Below are positions 1 to 7,278 of a stretch of DNA of 27,419 bases, one piece after another. The notes beneath the pieces are model-generated. The model worked only from the letters and a program-made list of their open reading frames with translations. It was not told the DNA's origin and did not search any database. Source of the stretch: Sulfurovum sp. (GTDB taxonomy: Bacteria > Campylobacterota > Campylobacteria > Campylobacterales > Sulfurovaceae); the NCBI GenBank assembly GCA_020726085.1, contig DYTG01000007.1:1-27419 (forward strand). Reading direction: 5' to 3'. Each line of letters starts with the position of its first letter. Positions within the stretch are counted from its first letter, which is position 1. The position numbers and the translations under genes are program-made.

Positions 1-14
1 AAACATTATTTTAC

Positions 15-737
15 TCAAAACCCAAACCCATTGCCAAAATCGACTCCGAAGCTCATGGTGGCGAAATTGGGGTCGTTGTAGCCGTATTGGGCGGATACGC
101 TACGCAAATGCAGAATGTCCATTTTGGGATTAATGCCCTGCGGACACGCTACCGTACACTCACCGCACAAAGTACAATCCCATACGCCATTTTTTTGAAT
201 AGCATCAATAGCCTCTTTGGGATTTGCTTCTCGTTTATCAACACTGTAGCGATAGACCCTAGTGAGGGCAAAAGGACCCAAAAAATCACTATTGACCGCC
301 ATAACGGGACACGCCGAAAAGCACGACGAACACAAGATACAATCGCTTTGGAGTTCTATCCTCTTCTCCTCGTCGATGGTGATATTGGCTTTTTGATAGC
401 TACCCAAATAGGCTTTGGCACGAGTAAGGCTATCTAGTGAGTGGCTTTTATCCACAACCAAATCCCGTTTAAGCGTGTGATAATTAAGCGCTTCGATAAC
501 ATCTCCCACTTGCACCTTATAGTCGCACGCCAATTGCTCTTTGCCATTGACTCGTACGCCGCACGTCCCGCAAATACCCGATTTGCATCCCGATTTAAAC
601 GTAAGGGTGGGGTCGATAGTCGATTTGATACGTTGAAGGGCTTGTAGGAGCGTCAATCCCTCTGTTTCAATCTTGTACGCCATCTCAATATGTTGGGGTT
701 GTTTGTAGCGATCAAATCGTTTGATGGTAATATTCAT
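15..737 (-). CDS. Fumarate reductase/succinate dehydrogenase iron-sulfur subunit (non-classical, two cubane motifs)
   Basis: This is the electron-transfer subunit of a membrane-associated fumarate reductase or succinate dehydrogenase, passing electrons between the flavoprotein and the quinone module. Of 240 residues, Cys51, Cys56, Cys59 and Cys71 form the plant-type 2Fe-2S site. Cys133/136/139/143 form a CxxCxxCxxxCP 4Fe-4S site. A second CxxCxxCxxxCP lies at Cys188/191/194/198. Classical SdhB/FrdB proteins have three cysteines there (3Fe-4S), so this resembles the type E (archaeal-like) enzymes. Such enzymes usually sit beside a HdrB-like Cys-rich subunit, which would lie off the left edge. 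The ATG follows a purine-rich AGGCAGGGA. The gene is divergent from the AAA+ ATPase. The direction of catalysis cannot be told from sequence, so no gene symbol is given. Confidence 0.9.
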   Translation of the reverse strand: MNITIKRFDRYKQPQHIEMAYKIETEGLTLLQALQRIKSTIDPTLTFKSGCKSGICGTCGVRVNGKEQLACDYKVQVGDVIEALNYHTLKRDLVVDKSHSLDSLTRAKAYLGSYQKANITIDEEKRIELQSDCILCSSCFSACPVMAVNSDFLGPFALTRVYRYSVDKREANPKEAIDAIQKNGVWDCTLCGECTVACPQGINPKMDILHLRSVSAQYGYNDPNFATMSFGVDFGNGFGF

Positions 738-764
738 AATCCCTGCCTCTGTATCGTTTGAACT

Positions 765-802
765 ATTATAACATAGTAACCATTAACTAAAAATGGTATA
801 AT
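765..802. promoter_or_regulatory. Divergent promoters around an inverted repeat
   Basis: A perfect TATAAT reading leftward lies at 765-770 and would serve the iron-sulfur subunit gene. A perfect TATAAT reading rightward lies at 797-802 and would serve the AAA+ ATPase gene. Between them is an inverted repeat, ACCATT (779-784) and AATGGT (792-797) with a 7-base spacer. It touches the rightward -10 box and so could be an operator. No convincing -35 box is visible for either promoter. Function is inferred from position only. Confidence 0.45.
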
Positions 803-825
803 AAACCAAAAATTTGGAGCCTTTA

Positions 826-2556
826 GTGCAATATCTTATAGAATTTATTACCCATCGTGATATAACGCAAACCAAAATTTACGAACAACTCAAATGCACA
901 CCCCAAGAGGCCACTATTTTAAAATCTATTACCCAAAAATATATCAGCGGCTTTGAAGATGTGAGCGTATTGGAGATATTGCAAAACAACTTCAAAGGTA
1001 AAAATTACGACTATTTAGAGCATCTTCCTATCATCAAAAACCTGATTGATTTGGGATGGCTTACACAAGTCGATTTTGGGATAGTCAAAAACCATGACAA
1101 TTTACACCTTGAAATTTTAGTAAGCTCAATAACGCCTAGCCCTGTTTTTCTCAAACTACTCGAAGAGGGTACGCTAGAGATTGCTCTACCCGACATCAAG
1201 CCCTACACCGACCATTTGGAGTATCTTCAAGATCAATTTGACCTCATCGAACTCTTTGGCAAAATGGCCTCTTATCGCCACAGCTTCAAAGAAAACGCCG
1301 TAAGCCGACTCAAAACCAAAATCGCACTCCTCTCAAGTCGCATCGATGAGCGTATCAAAGCCACTCAAGAACCCATCGTAGTCGAGGAGTTTTTTACCAA
1401 AAACGCTCTCGAAGAGCAACACAAAATCATCTTTTTGGCACTGCTCAAAGAGGAATACAGCGGAGGCGAGGGGAAATTTAGAGATATGAACACTTTGATT
1501 GACCTCGTCTCCAATGATGATTATGAACGCATCAAAAATCGCGCCTTGCTTGAAGAGGGTTCTAAACTCATTGCTCAAAACATTATTGATTACGAAGAGG
1601 TATTAACGCCTTTTGGGGGTATTAGTCGCTCTTTTTATATTCAAGATGATGTCATGCAACAAATCATCCACCCCAATAAAAAGAAAAAAGTGAGCAAACT
1701 CAAACTCGATATGCTTGTCAAAGAGCAAGAGATATTTGAGTACCTCGAACCCAAAACCTCGCTTGAAGATGTGGTACTCCACGATGATACCCGCAAAATC
1801 CTTGAAATGCTCCAAAAACAAGTCGATAAAGATGTCTTCAAAAAGCTCAAAGATTGGGGGATTAAAGACAGCAACAAACGCACCATTGATGCCAAAATTA
1901 TCTTTTACGGCGTAGCAGGAACGGGCAAAACCATGACGGCAATGAGTCTAGCCAAAACACTCAAAAAACCGATTTTAAGCTTTGATTGCTCCAAAATCCT
2001 CTCGATGTATGTAGGTGAGAGCGAAAAAAATGTGCGTAAAATCTTCGATGATTTCAAAGAACTCTCCTTTCAAGCCAAAGTCGATCCCATTTTGCTACTC
2101 AACGAAGCCGACCAATTTTTGAGTGCTCGCAGCGAGGGGGCAGGAAGCAGTGCTGATAAGATGCACAATCAAATGCAAAATATCTTTTTGGAGCAGATTG
2201 AGAAGTTTGAGGGGATACTGATAGCCACTACCAATCTACTTGACAACATCGACAAAGCTTTTTCGAGACGCTTTAACTACAAAGTCGAATTTAAACGCCC
2301 TGCTTTTAAACAACGTATCCAATTGTGGCAACTCATGCTACCCGAAAATGCCGATTACGAAGAGGGTTTTGATATGGAAAATTTGGCAAAATATGACCTT
2401 ACGGGCGGTCAAATTCACCTCATCATCAAAAACACCGCCTACAAAGTCGCCGTACGAGACGAGAGCATCTTTGGAATGCGTGATTTTATCGACGAGATAG
2501 CCAAAGAACTGGGTAGCAACTTTGATAAAACCATCTCGATGGGATTTAAGATATGA
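826..2556 (+). CDS. AAA+ family ATPase with long N-terminal region
   Basis: A 576-residue AAA+ ATPase. Start choice: GTG at 826 has TTGGAG at 814-819, six bases upstream; an earlier in-frame TTG at 814 lies inside that ribosome site and is unlikely. The first ~350 residues are mostly helical and not recognised. The ATPase core begins near residue 350: Walker A GVAGTGKT around 362-369, Walker B LLLNEAD around 423-429, sensor 1 IATTN, and an SRR arginine pair just after, likely the arginine finger. The first acidic residue of Walker B is Asn, a variant I recall from some bacterial AAA+ proteins; the catalytic Glu is kept. The arrangement resembles Cdc48/FtsH-type remodelling ATPases. The ccoS start overlaps its stop by 4 bp, so the two are probably co-translated. 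Its substrate is unknown. Confidence 0.85.
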   Translation: MQYLIEFITHRDITQTKIYEQLKCTPQEATILKSITQKYISGFEDVSVLEILQNNFKGKNYDYLEHLPIIKNLIDLGWLTQVDFGIVKNHDNLHLEILVSSITPSPVFLKLLEEGTLEIALPDIKPYTDHLEYLQDQFDLIELFGKMASYRHSFKENAVSRLKTKIALLSSRIDERIKATQEPIVVEEFFTKNALEEQHKIIFLALLKEEYSGGEGKFRDMNTLIDLVSNDDYERIKNRALLEEGSKLIAQNIIDYEEVLTPFGGISRSFYIQDDVMQQIIHPNKKKKVSKLKLDMLVKEQEIFEYLEPKTSLEDVVLHDDTRKILEMLQKQVDKDVFKKLKDWGIKDSNKRTIDAKIIFYGVAGTGKTMTAMSLAKTLKKPILSFDCSKILSMYVGESEKNVRKIFDDFKELSFQAKVDPILLLNEADQFLSARSEGAGSSADKMHNQMQNIFLEQIEKFEGILIATTNLLDNIDKAFSRRFNYKVEFKRPAFKQRIQLWQLMLPENADYEEGFDMENLAKYDLTGGQIHLIIKNTAYKVAVRDESIFGMRDFIDEIAKELGSNFDKTISMGFKI

Positions 2557-2789
2557 GCGAATCGATTATCATTTTGATGCTTGGCGTCTCTACACTGCTG
2601 GGTGCTTTGGGGCTTGTGGCTCTCATTTGGGGTGTGCACACAGGGCAATTTGATGACCAAACCAAATTTATAGACGGTGCAAGGTTTGACAACGAAGAGG
2701 AGTACAAAGATGCTCTCATGATGGACGAAAAGAAAAAAACACGCCAAAAAAAGAGAGAAGAAAACAAAAACTACATGCCCCCTGATTGA
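2553..2789 (+). CDS. ccoS: cbb3-type cytochrome oxidase assembly protein CcoS
   Basis: A 78-residue single-span membrane protein. CcoS is needed to mature cbb3 (high-affinity) cytochrome c oxidase, in particular for cofactor insertion into CcoN. An N-terminal hydrophobic helix (about residues 5-27) is followed by the hallmark stretch WGVHTGQFDD (about 26-35), matching the family's W-x-x-x-x-GQFDD signature. A short charged Lys/Glu-rich tail ends the protein. The ATG overlaps the stop of the upstream AAA+ gene (ATGA), which suggests translational coupling. The ccoNOQP structural genes are not in the window. The family call is strong because the GQFDD signature is distinctive. Confidence 0.9.
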   Translation: MSESIIILMLGVSTLLGALGLVALIWGVHTGQFDDQTKFIDGARFDNEEEYKDALMMDEKKKTRQKKREENKNYMPPD

Positions 2790-3252
2790 TTTGGTTTATC
2801 GGCAAAAGGATAACCCATTTTATCTCATGATTTTTGCTACTTGGTATTTAAAGTTTTTTGAGGCATAGAAGAGATGAGTGGTTACGCTATTTTAATAGTA
2901 TGATTCTTCTAGGAATCCATTCTTTAATTGTTCTTTTTAAAATGTTATCGCTTTCTAGGTGGAGAAACGGGGATTACCAAAAAGACAAAAGTTCAAGACT
3001 AAATACAATACGTTATGTTCTATCTCCTTGACATAAAGAGTTTATCAAGGTTGTTCGTACTCTGATACGGATGGATTTAGATGATTTTCCTCATTTCCAT
3101 CGTCTTGGTGGGAACGAGGGATGCTTTATTGTTTTATAAATTTTATTTTATCAAAAAAATCATTTTTAGGCTTTAGTTTTTATAAATTGTCTAAAAATCA
3201 TTCACTTTAATCATTTCTGTGTTATAATATCAAAAAATATGAAGGAGATAGT
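2790..3252. other. 463-bp gap without a recognised gene
   Basis: No intact coding region is convincing here. One rightward frame from ATG 2900 runs to TAA 3137-3139 with a single in-frame TGA at 3029-3031. Its conceptual product (about 79 codons) resembles no family I recognise, and could be a decayed gene or chance. A GGGAACGAGG stretch near 3110-3119, beside a weak CCA/TGG hairpin, recalls dispersed intergenic repeats seen in many bacteria, but only one copy is seen. The right end holds the promoter of the next gene. Confidence 0.4.
3201..3228 (+). promoter_or_regulatory. Probable sigma-70 promoter of the YfaZ-like gene
   Basis: TTCACT (3201-3206, four of six bases match TTGACA) is followed by a 16-bp spacer and a perfect TATAAT (3223-3228). 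A strong ribosome site AAGGAG (3242-3247) precedes the ATG at 3253. The spacing puts the transcript start close to 3235, giving a short leader. Confidence 0.55.
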
Positions 3253-3828
3253 ATGAAAAAGAAAAGCTCCATATTAATTATATTAATTGCATCCGCAATC
3301 CTTATGGCAGATGATGCAATCGGTTTCAATATCAATGGTGATAGCATGGAGGTTGAGTCGCATACTGATGTCACGGGGTATATCCAAACCGATGAAGATA
3401 CCACCAAATACAAAATCGAAACCAACTACCTCAATACTCCTTACAGTTATCTTTTTGGTGCAGGATTTACTGCCAATGGAAACGTAGAGGCTATAGAGGG
3501 TTTGAAGTTTGCCGTAGGGGCGAAGCTGATAATGAGCGATAACAAACAAGATAGCTTCTTTGCTCTCCCTCTACTAGCCAAAGCGATTTATAAGCTTCCT
3601 CTTGAAGATATTCCACCCGCTTTTGTAAGCGCTCATCTGCTCTATGCACCTGGGTCGCTAAGCTTTTCCAATGCCGACTCCTATACTGAATTTAGAGTAC
3701 AAACCGATGTCGATGTTATTGATAACGTCTCCGTCTATTCGGGCTATCGAAGCATTGATACCGATTATGAAAAATACGACAAAACCCTAGACCAATCCAT
3801 CTACGGGGGGCTTAAGCTCTCGTTTTGA
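3253..3828 (+). CDS. YfaZ-family outer membrane beta-barrel protein
   Basis: A 191-residue exported protein. An N-terminal signal peptide (Lys-rich start, hydrophobic core, likely cleavage after the Ala of ILMA, near residue 19) leads into alternating polar and hydrophobic strands. The protein ends in KLSF with C-terminal Phe, typical of beta-barrels inserted by the BAM complex. The strand pattern and the sequence around GYRSIDTDY and IYGGLKL fit the YfaZ family of small porin-like barrels, whose function is not established. It has its own promoter and AAGGAG ribosome site and seems to be monocistronic. Confidence 0.75.
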   Translation: MKKKSSILIILIASAILMADDAIGFNINGDSMEVESHTDVTGYIQTDEDTTKYKIETNYLNTPYSYLFGAGFTANGNVEAIEGLKFAVGAKLIMSDNKQDSFFALPLLAKAIYKLPLEDIPPAFVSAHLLYAPGSLSFSNADSYTEFRVQTDVDVIDNVSVYSGYRSIDTDYEKYDKTLDQSIYGGLKLSF

Positions 3829-3870
3829 TAAAGGCGGGGGCGATAGGGCAAATAAGCAAGAGAGTAATTA

Positions 3871-3879
3871 TGCTATAAT
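3871..3879 (+). promoter_or_regulatory. Extended -10 promoter of the toxin-antitoxin-like pair
   Basis: TGCTATAAT, an extended -10 (TGn-TATAAT) with perfect hexamer at 3874-3879, lies 27 bp upstream of the ATG at 3906. It is followed by ribosome site AAGGAG (3895-3900). No -35 is obvious, which an extended -10 can tolerate. Confidence 0.55.
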
Positions 3880-3905
3880 ATCTCAATGGATAAAAAGGAG
3901 AGAGT

Positions 3906-4310
3906 ATGTCAGCAATCATTAATCACTCTTATTTTGATTTTTTTACTATCGCCGTCGATGCTTTCAAGAGTCAAGACAAAAGTATCTATCGTAAGCTTAT
4001 GATTACCATTATAAATACTTATAAATCTCTCATTGATGAGCTAGAACTCTCTAGTGCTTATCTTGACAATCATGCAACCCTCGACCACTTGCACACTCAA
4101 CTTGAAGATTTTTACGACAATATTTATGACTCTATAGAGATTATCAAACTCTACAAACAGCAGTTACAAGAACTCAAAAATCAAGATGAGCTTTTTGATG
4201 ATTTGCATCAAGTAACAAACAAACTTCATCTTGCTATGGTCGAATACCTAGACCGAATTTCCACCCTCGAAGTCAAAAATATACAACAAAAGTATGCTAA
4301 AAGATTGTAA
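3906..4310 (+). CDS. Helical protein of unknown family, putative antitoxin partner
   Basis: A 134-residue protein with no family I recognise. It is predicted almost wholly alpha-helical and acidic, with heptad-like leucines across about residues 40-120, suggesting a helical hairpin or coiled coil. There is no signal peptide or membrane span, and no evident helix-turn-helix or ribbon-helix-helix. The stop (TAA 4308-4310) overlaps the next ATG by one base (TAATG), a classic toxin-antitoxin arrangement. Because the next gene looks like a RelE-type toxin, an antitoxin role is inferred from position. It is longer than typical RelB/YafQ-partner antitoxins (80-100 residues). It could instead be an unrelated coupled gene. 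Confidence 0.5.
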   Translation: MSAIINHSYFDFFTIAVDAFKSQDKSIYRKLMITIINTYKSLIDELELSSAYLDNHATLDHLHTQLEDFYDNIYDSIEIIKLYKQQLQELKNQDELFDDLHQVTNKLHLAMVEYLDRISTLEVKNIQQKYAKRL

Positions 4311-4597
4311 TGAATATTGAGAAATCAAAAGATTATGAACGAACTTTTAAACGGATTACCAAACGGTATATCCTTACTTGCGAAAATATCGAATCAGCAA
4401 TAGAACTTTTCAAAACCGATAGTTCAAATCAGAAACTCCAATTCAAAAAAATCCAATGCAAACATGACAAAAATCGTCACTCCATACGTATTCCCAACAC
4501 ACAATACAGAATCTTAATATCAATAGATGAGAATGTAGCTGTTTTGCAGTGCATTTGCGACCATGATGAGTATAGTATGAGAAATAAACGATGTTAA
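4310..4597 (+). CDS. RelE/ParE-superfamily toxin-like protein
   Basis: A 95-residue basic protein with the RelE/YafQ-like plan: an N-terminal helical pair (FKRITKRY onward), an L..K.I.C.HDKNRHSIRI segment in the middle, a QYRILI strand, and a C-terminal strand VLQCICDHDEY with His and Tyr where RelE-fold nucleases often carry active-site residues. Toxins of this superfamily cleave mRNA on the ribosome or poison gyrase; which applies cannot be told here. It overlaps the upstream gene by one base, so the two should be co-translated. cmoM follows after 16 bp and may share the transcript. The fold-level call rests on pattern, not on a search. Confidence 0.6.
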   Translation: MNIEKSKDYERTFKRITKRYILTCENIESAIELFKTDSSNQKLQFKKIQCKHDKNRHSIRIPNTQYRILISIDENVAVLQCICDHDEYSMRNKRC

Positions 4598-4613
4598 AGA
4601 GTTTTAAGATTTC

Positions 4614-5396
4614 ATGAAACAAAAAGAGCGTGGTAAGTACGATCAAAACTTTGATCCCTTGATAGATAAATTCAAAACCAAAATTTACGGGGGTTTGAAG
4701 GGCGAGTGGCGATTGAAATTGATTCAAGAGGATTTGGCTAATTTACACGCCCGAGAGCCTTTGGATATTTGGGATGCGGGGTGCGGGATGGGGCAGTTGG
4801 CTCTTTGGTTTGCTAGGACTGGGCATCATCTTACTTGCTGTGACATCTCCTACAAAATGCTTAGCGAAGCCCAAAACGCTTTTGAAAAAGCCAATATTAA
4901 AGCCACCTTTATCAAATCTAGCGTCCAAAAAGTAGCACTGGAGTTGCCAATGCAAGATGTGGTTTTGTTTCATGCCGTATTGGAGTGGTTGGCGACTCCG
5001 ATGGAGACGCTTGCAATTGTATCGAGAAAAGTCAAAAGAGACGGTTATCTCTCTTTGCTCTTTTTTAACTACCATAGCTTTGTCTATCGCAACGCCTTGC
5101 AAGGGGGATGGAAAATCCCTTTTGTGCTTGATACCTCCGCATGGTATGGCAAAGGCAAAAAACTCACCCCACCCTACCCTCAAAAGCCTGAGATGATAAC
5201 GGCGTGGCTTGAATCTAGCGGATACTCCATCCAAGCCCATACAGGCATTAGAGTCTTTCACGACTACATGAGCCATGAAGTCCTAACCCAAACCAACATC
5301 GACGAACTTATGCAACTAGAGTACCGCTATTGCCGAAACGATGGCTACAAAAACATGGGCAGATACATTCATATTTTGGCAAAGAAGCTTTTGTAG
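4614..5396 (+). CDS. cmoM: tRNA 5-carboxymethoxyuridine methyltransferase CmoM
   Basis: A 260-residue class I SAM-dependent methyltransferase. CmoM methylates cmo5U to mcmo5U at the wobble position 34 of some tRNAs. The N-terminal NFDPLIDKF..KIYGGLKG motif (residues 12-30), the SAM-binding DAGCGMGQLA (54-63), the FHAVLEW motif (near 117-124), the RVFHDY segment (near 214) and the LEYRYCR...GRYIH ending all correspond to E. coli CmoM (formerly SmtA). It is the expected length. The ribosome site before ATG 4614 is weak, and it follows the toxin-like gene by only 16 bp, so read-through from upstream is likely. It converges with bpt, the two stops being two bases apart. Confidence 0.88.
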   Translation: MKQKERGKYDQNFDPLIDKFKTKIYGGLKGEWRLKLIQEDLANLHAREPLDIWDAGCGMGQLALWFARTGHHLTCCDISYKMLSEAQNAFEKANIKATFIKSSVQKVALELPMQDVVLFHAVLEWLATPMETLAIVSRKVKRDGYLSLLFFNYHSFVYRNALQGGWKIPFVLDTSAWYGKGKKLTPPYPQKPEMITAWLESSGYSIQAHTGIRVFHDYMSHEVLTQTNIDELMQLEYRYCRNDGYKNMGRYIHILAKKLL

Positions 5397-5398
5397 GG

Positions 5399-6157
5399 CT
5401 AAGCCTTTTCCCAATTGGCTTGTTCGTAGATATTGGGGAAGCCATCGAGGCGTTGTTGGGGATTGAAGCCCTCTTTGTAAGCAAAGGCTTTGCATCCATC
5501 GACCCAATAGCCTAGATAAATCCATTGCAAATCAAGCTTTTTTGCCAATTCAATTTGATAGAGCAAAGAGTAAATACCCAATGAAAGACGTGCATAATCC
5601 AAATCGTAATAGAAGTAGATAGCCGAAATGCCATCGTCTAAAATATCAATAAAATCAACCCCTACCAAATTGCCATGATGCACATAGAGTACCTCTTTGC
5701 CAAACTCAAACGCTCCATCGACGAAATTTTCATAATACTCTCTTTGGGAGATGTGTTTGTGACTCCAGCCATCTTTTTGGTGTTTTTGATGGTGGTATTT
5801 GTTGTAGAGTCCCAAATGGGCTTGACTAAGGGTGGGCTTTTGGAGAATGATTTTGGTATCGTTGTTGCGTTTGTAGGCTTTGCGTTGCGATTTGGTAGGC
5901 TTAAAATCATTGACGTTGATACGAATACTCTTACAAGCATTACACCCCTCGCAAATAGGATGAAAAAAGTACTTGCCAAAGCGTCTCCAACCTCGATGAA
6001 TGACGGCGGTTACAAATGAGCTATTGGCACGATGAACGTACCTATAATTCATGCGTGTCATTTTGCCTGGTATGTAAGAACACTCGTAATCAAGCATCGA
6101 AAAATCAATCGATTGGGGTTCTAAAATGTTAATGGTGTCGTTTGTGCTATGTTTCAT
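5399..6157 (-). CDS. bpt: Aspartate/glutamate leucyltransferase Bpt
   Basis: A 252-residue N-end-rule transferase that attaches leucine from Leu-tRNA to proteins with N-terminal Asp or Glu, marking them for ClpS/ClpAP-type degradation. The N-terminal part has CSYIPG, then MNYRYVHRANSSF, WRRFGKYFFHPICEGCNACKS (around residues 57-77; Cys of the ATE-type CxxCxxC cluster) and IRI. The C-terminal part has the GNAT-like GVDFIDILDDGISAIYFYYD and the YLGYWVDGCKAFAYKEGF block, all typical of ATE1/Bpt. It lies tail-to-tail with cmoM and head-to-head with the TrmN6-like gene (52 bp apart). The alternative, an Arg-specific ATE, is less likely in bacteria. Confidence 0.9.
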   Translation of the reverse strand: MKHSTNDTINILEPQSIDFSMLDYECSYIPGKMTRMNYRYVHRANSSFVTAVIHRGWRRFGKYFFHPICEGCNACKSIRINVNDFKPTKSQRKAYKRNNDTKIILQKPTLSQAHLGLYNKYHHQKHQKDGWSHKHISQREYYENFVDGAFEFGKEVLYVHHGNLVGVDFIDILDDGISAIYFYYDLDYARLSLGIYSLLYQIELAKKLDLQWIYLGYWVDGCKAFAYKEGFNPQQRLDGFPNIYEQANWEKA

Positions 6158-6209
6158 AATTGGGATTTTACCAAAATTGGATAAAATTTGATAAAAATTT
6201 GGAATTTTT

Positions 6210-6908
6210 ATGCTTATTTATCAACCAACTCACGGTTATCGTTACAATAGTGACTCTATTTTTTTGTATCAATTTATCGCTTCGTTCAATCCCAAAGGCA
6301 CATTGCTCGATGTAGGATGCGGCGTGGGCGTGATTTCGTTGTTGCTGAGTCGAGATTTTAGGCTTGAGACTACCGTCATTGATAAACAACACAAAATGAT
6401 TGATTATGCACGGCAAAATTTTGCCATACATTCAACAAATGTCGATATAATACGAAATGATTTTATAGAGCATGATTTTGATAGAGCGTTTGATTTTATT
6501 GTATCTAATCCACCATTTTATCACAGTAGCGTAACGCAGACAAATATTGAGTCTATCAACACGGCACGATACGCTCACCATTTACCACTTGAAGCCTTTA
6601 TTTTTAAAGCCAAAGCGTTGCTAAAGCCCAAGGGGTGGTTTATCTTTTGTTACGATGCTAAACAGATTGATACGGTTTTGTTTTATCTCAAACAAGCCAA
6701 AATCAATCCCGTTGAGATAGAGTTTGTCCACTCCAAAATAGATAGAGAGTCCAAACTCGTACTCGTTGCCGCACGTTTCAACAGTGCATCCATGACAAAA
6801 ATACGACCGCCTCTGATTGTCTTTGATGATGAAAGCAACTATCTGCCTCGTGCCAAAAAGGCATTTGAGAGAGCCAATACTCACACTATAAGGGGCGATT
6901 TTGAATGA
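6210..6908 (+). CDS. trmN6: TrmN6-like tRNA(Val) adenine-N6 methyltransferase
   Basis: A 232-residue SAM-dependent N6-adenine methyltransferase. TrmN6 (YfiC) makes m6A37 in tRNA1(Val). The start QPTHGYRYNSDSIFL (residues 5-19) matches the family opening of Q-x-x-x-GYRFxTDS type. SAM site LDVGCGVGVISLLL is at about 33-46, and the N6-adenine catalytic motif NPPF at about 99-102. The C-terminus IRPPLIVFDD also fits. A homologous rRNA or protein methyltransferase remains possible. It is the first gene of a compact run: the next start, TTG at 6901, lies inside this gene with AGGGGC at 6891-6896 as its ribosome site. No strong ribosome site precedes its own ATG (only TTGGAA). Confidence 0.78.
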   Translation: MLIYQPTHGYRYNSDSIFLYQFIASFNPKGTLLDVGCGVGVISLLLSRDFRLETTVIDKQHKMIDYARQNFAIHSTNVDIIRNDFIEHDFDRAFDFIVSNPPFYHSSVTQTNIESINTARYAHHLPLEAFIFKAKALLKPKGWFIFCYDAKQIDTVLFYLKQAKINPVEIEFVHSKIDRESKLVLVAARFNSASMTKIRPPLIVFDDESNYLPRAKKAFERANTHTIRGDFE

Positions 6909-7278
6909 TGTAATCTTCAAAGAGGGATTTGAATTTGGTTTTGATGCCAATGAGTGTGCCAAATGCAACGGCTTTTGTTGTCGTGGAGAGAGCGGTTATA
7001 TTTGGATTCATTTCAACGAAATCCAACGATTAAGTGAGTATTTGCAATTAAGTGTCGATGAAGTAGCATTGAGGTACCTCAAAAAGGTAAAACATCGCTA
7101 CTCCTTGATCGAAAAAAAGCTAGGTGAGGGCGACTATGCTTGTATCTTTTTTGATGAAAATCTCAAACGATGCGGTATCTATGAGGCACGCCCCCTTCAG
7201 TGTCGAACATTTCCCTTTTGGGAGCAATTTAAAAACCAAACAGATGAGGTAAAACAAGAGTGTCCTGGTATAAGATAG
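6901..7278 (+). CDS. YkgJ-family cysteine cluster protein
   Basis: A 125-residue cytoplasmic protein of the YkgJ/UPF0153 family, thought to bind zinc or an iron-sulfur cluster; the role is unknown. An N-terminal CAKCNGFCC cluster (about residues 19-27) is followed by GYIWIHFNEIQRLSEYL, ACIFFDENLKRCGIYEARPLQCRTFPFW (about 80-107) and a final ECPG. This gives the usual CxxCxxxCC...C...C...C pattern. It starts at a TTG that overlaps the trmN6-like stop by 8 bp. AGGGGC lies just upstream, and no ATG or GTG is in frame nearby. Its last 19 bases overlap the next gene's proposed start. Confidence 0.85.
   Translation: MNDVIFKEGFEFGFDANECAKCNGFCCRGESGYIWIHFNEIQRLSEYLQLSVDEVALRYLKKVKHRYSLIEKKLGEGDYACIFFDENLKRCGIYEARPLQCRTFPFWEQFKNQTDEVKQECPGIR

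Noticed and set aside
1011..1199. Reverse-strand open frames within the AAA+ gene, and similar shadows in other genes
   Set aside because: They follow from codon bias of the true gene on the other strand and have no ribosome site or family resemblance.
814..2556. TTG 814 as start of the AAA+ ATPase
   Set aside because: It lies within the TTGGAG that serves GTG 826; the later start is better.
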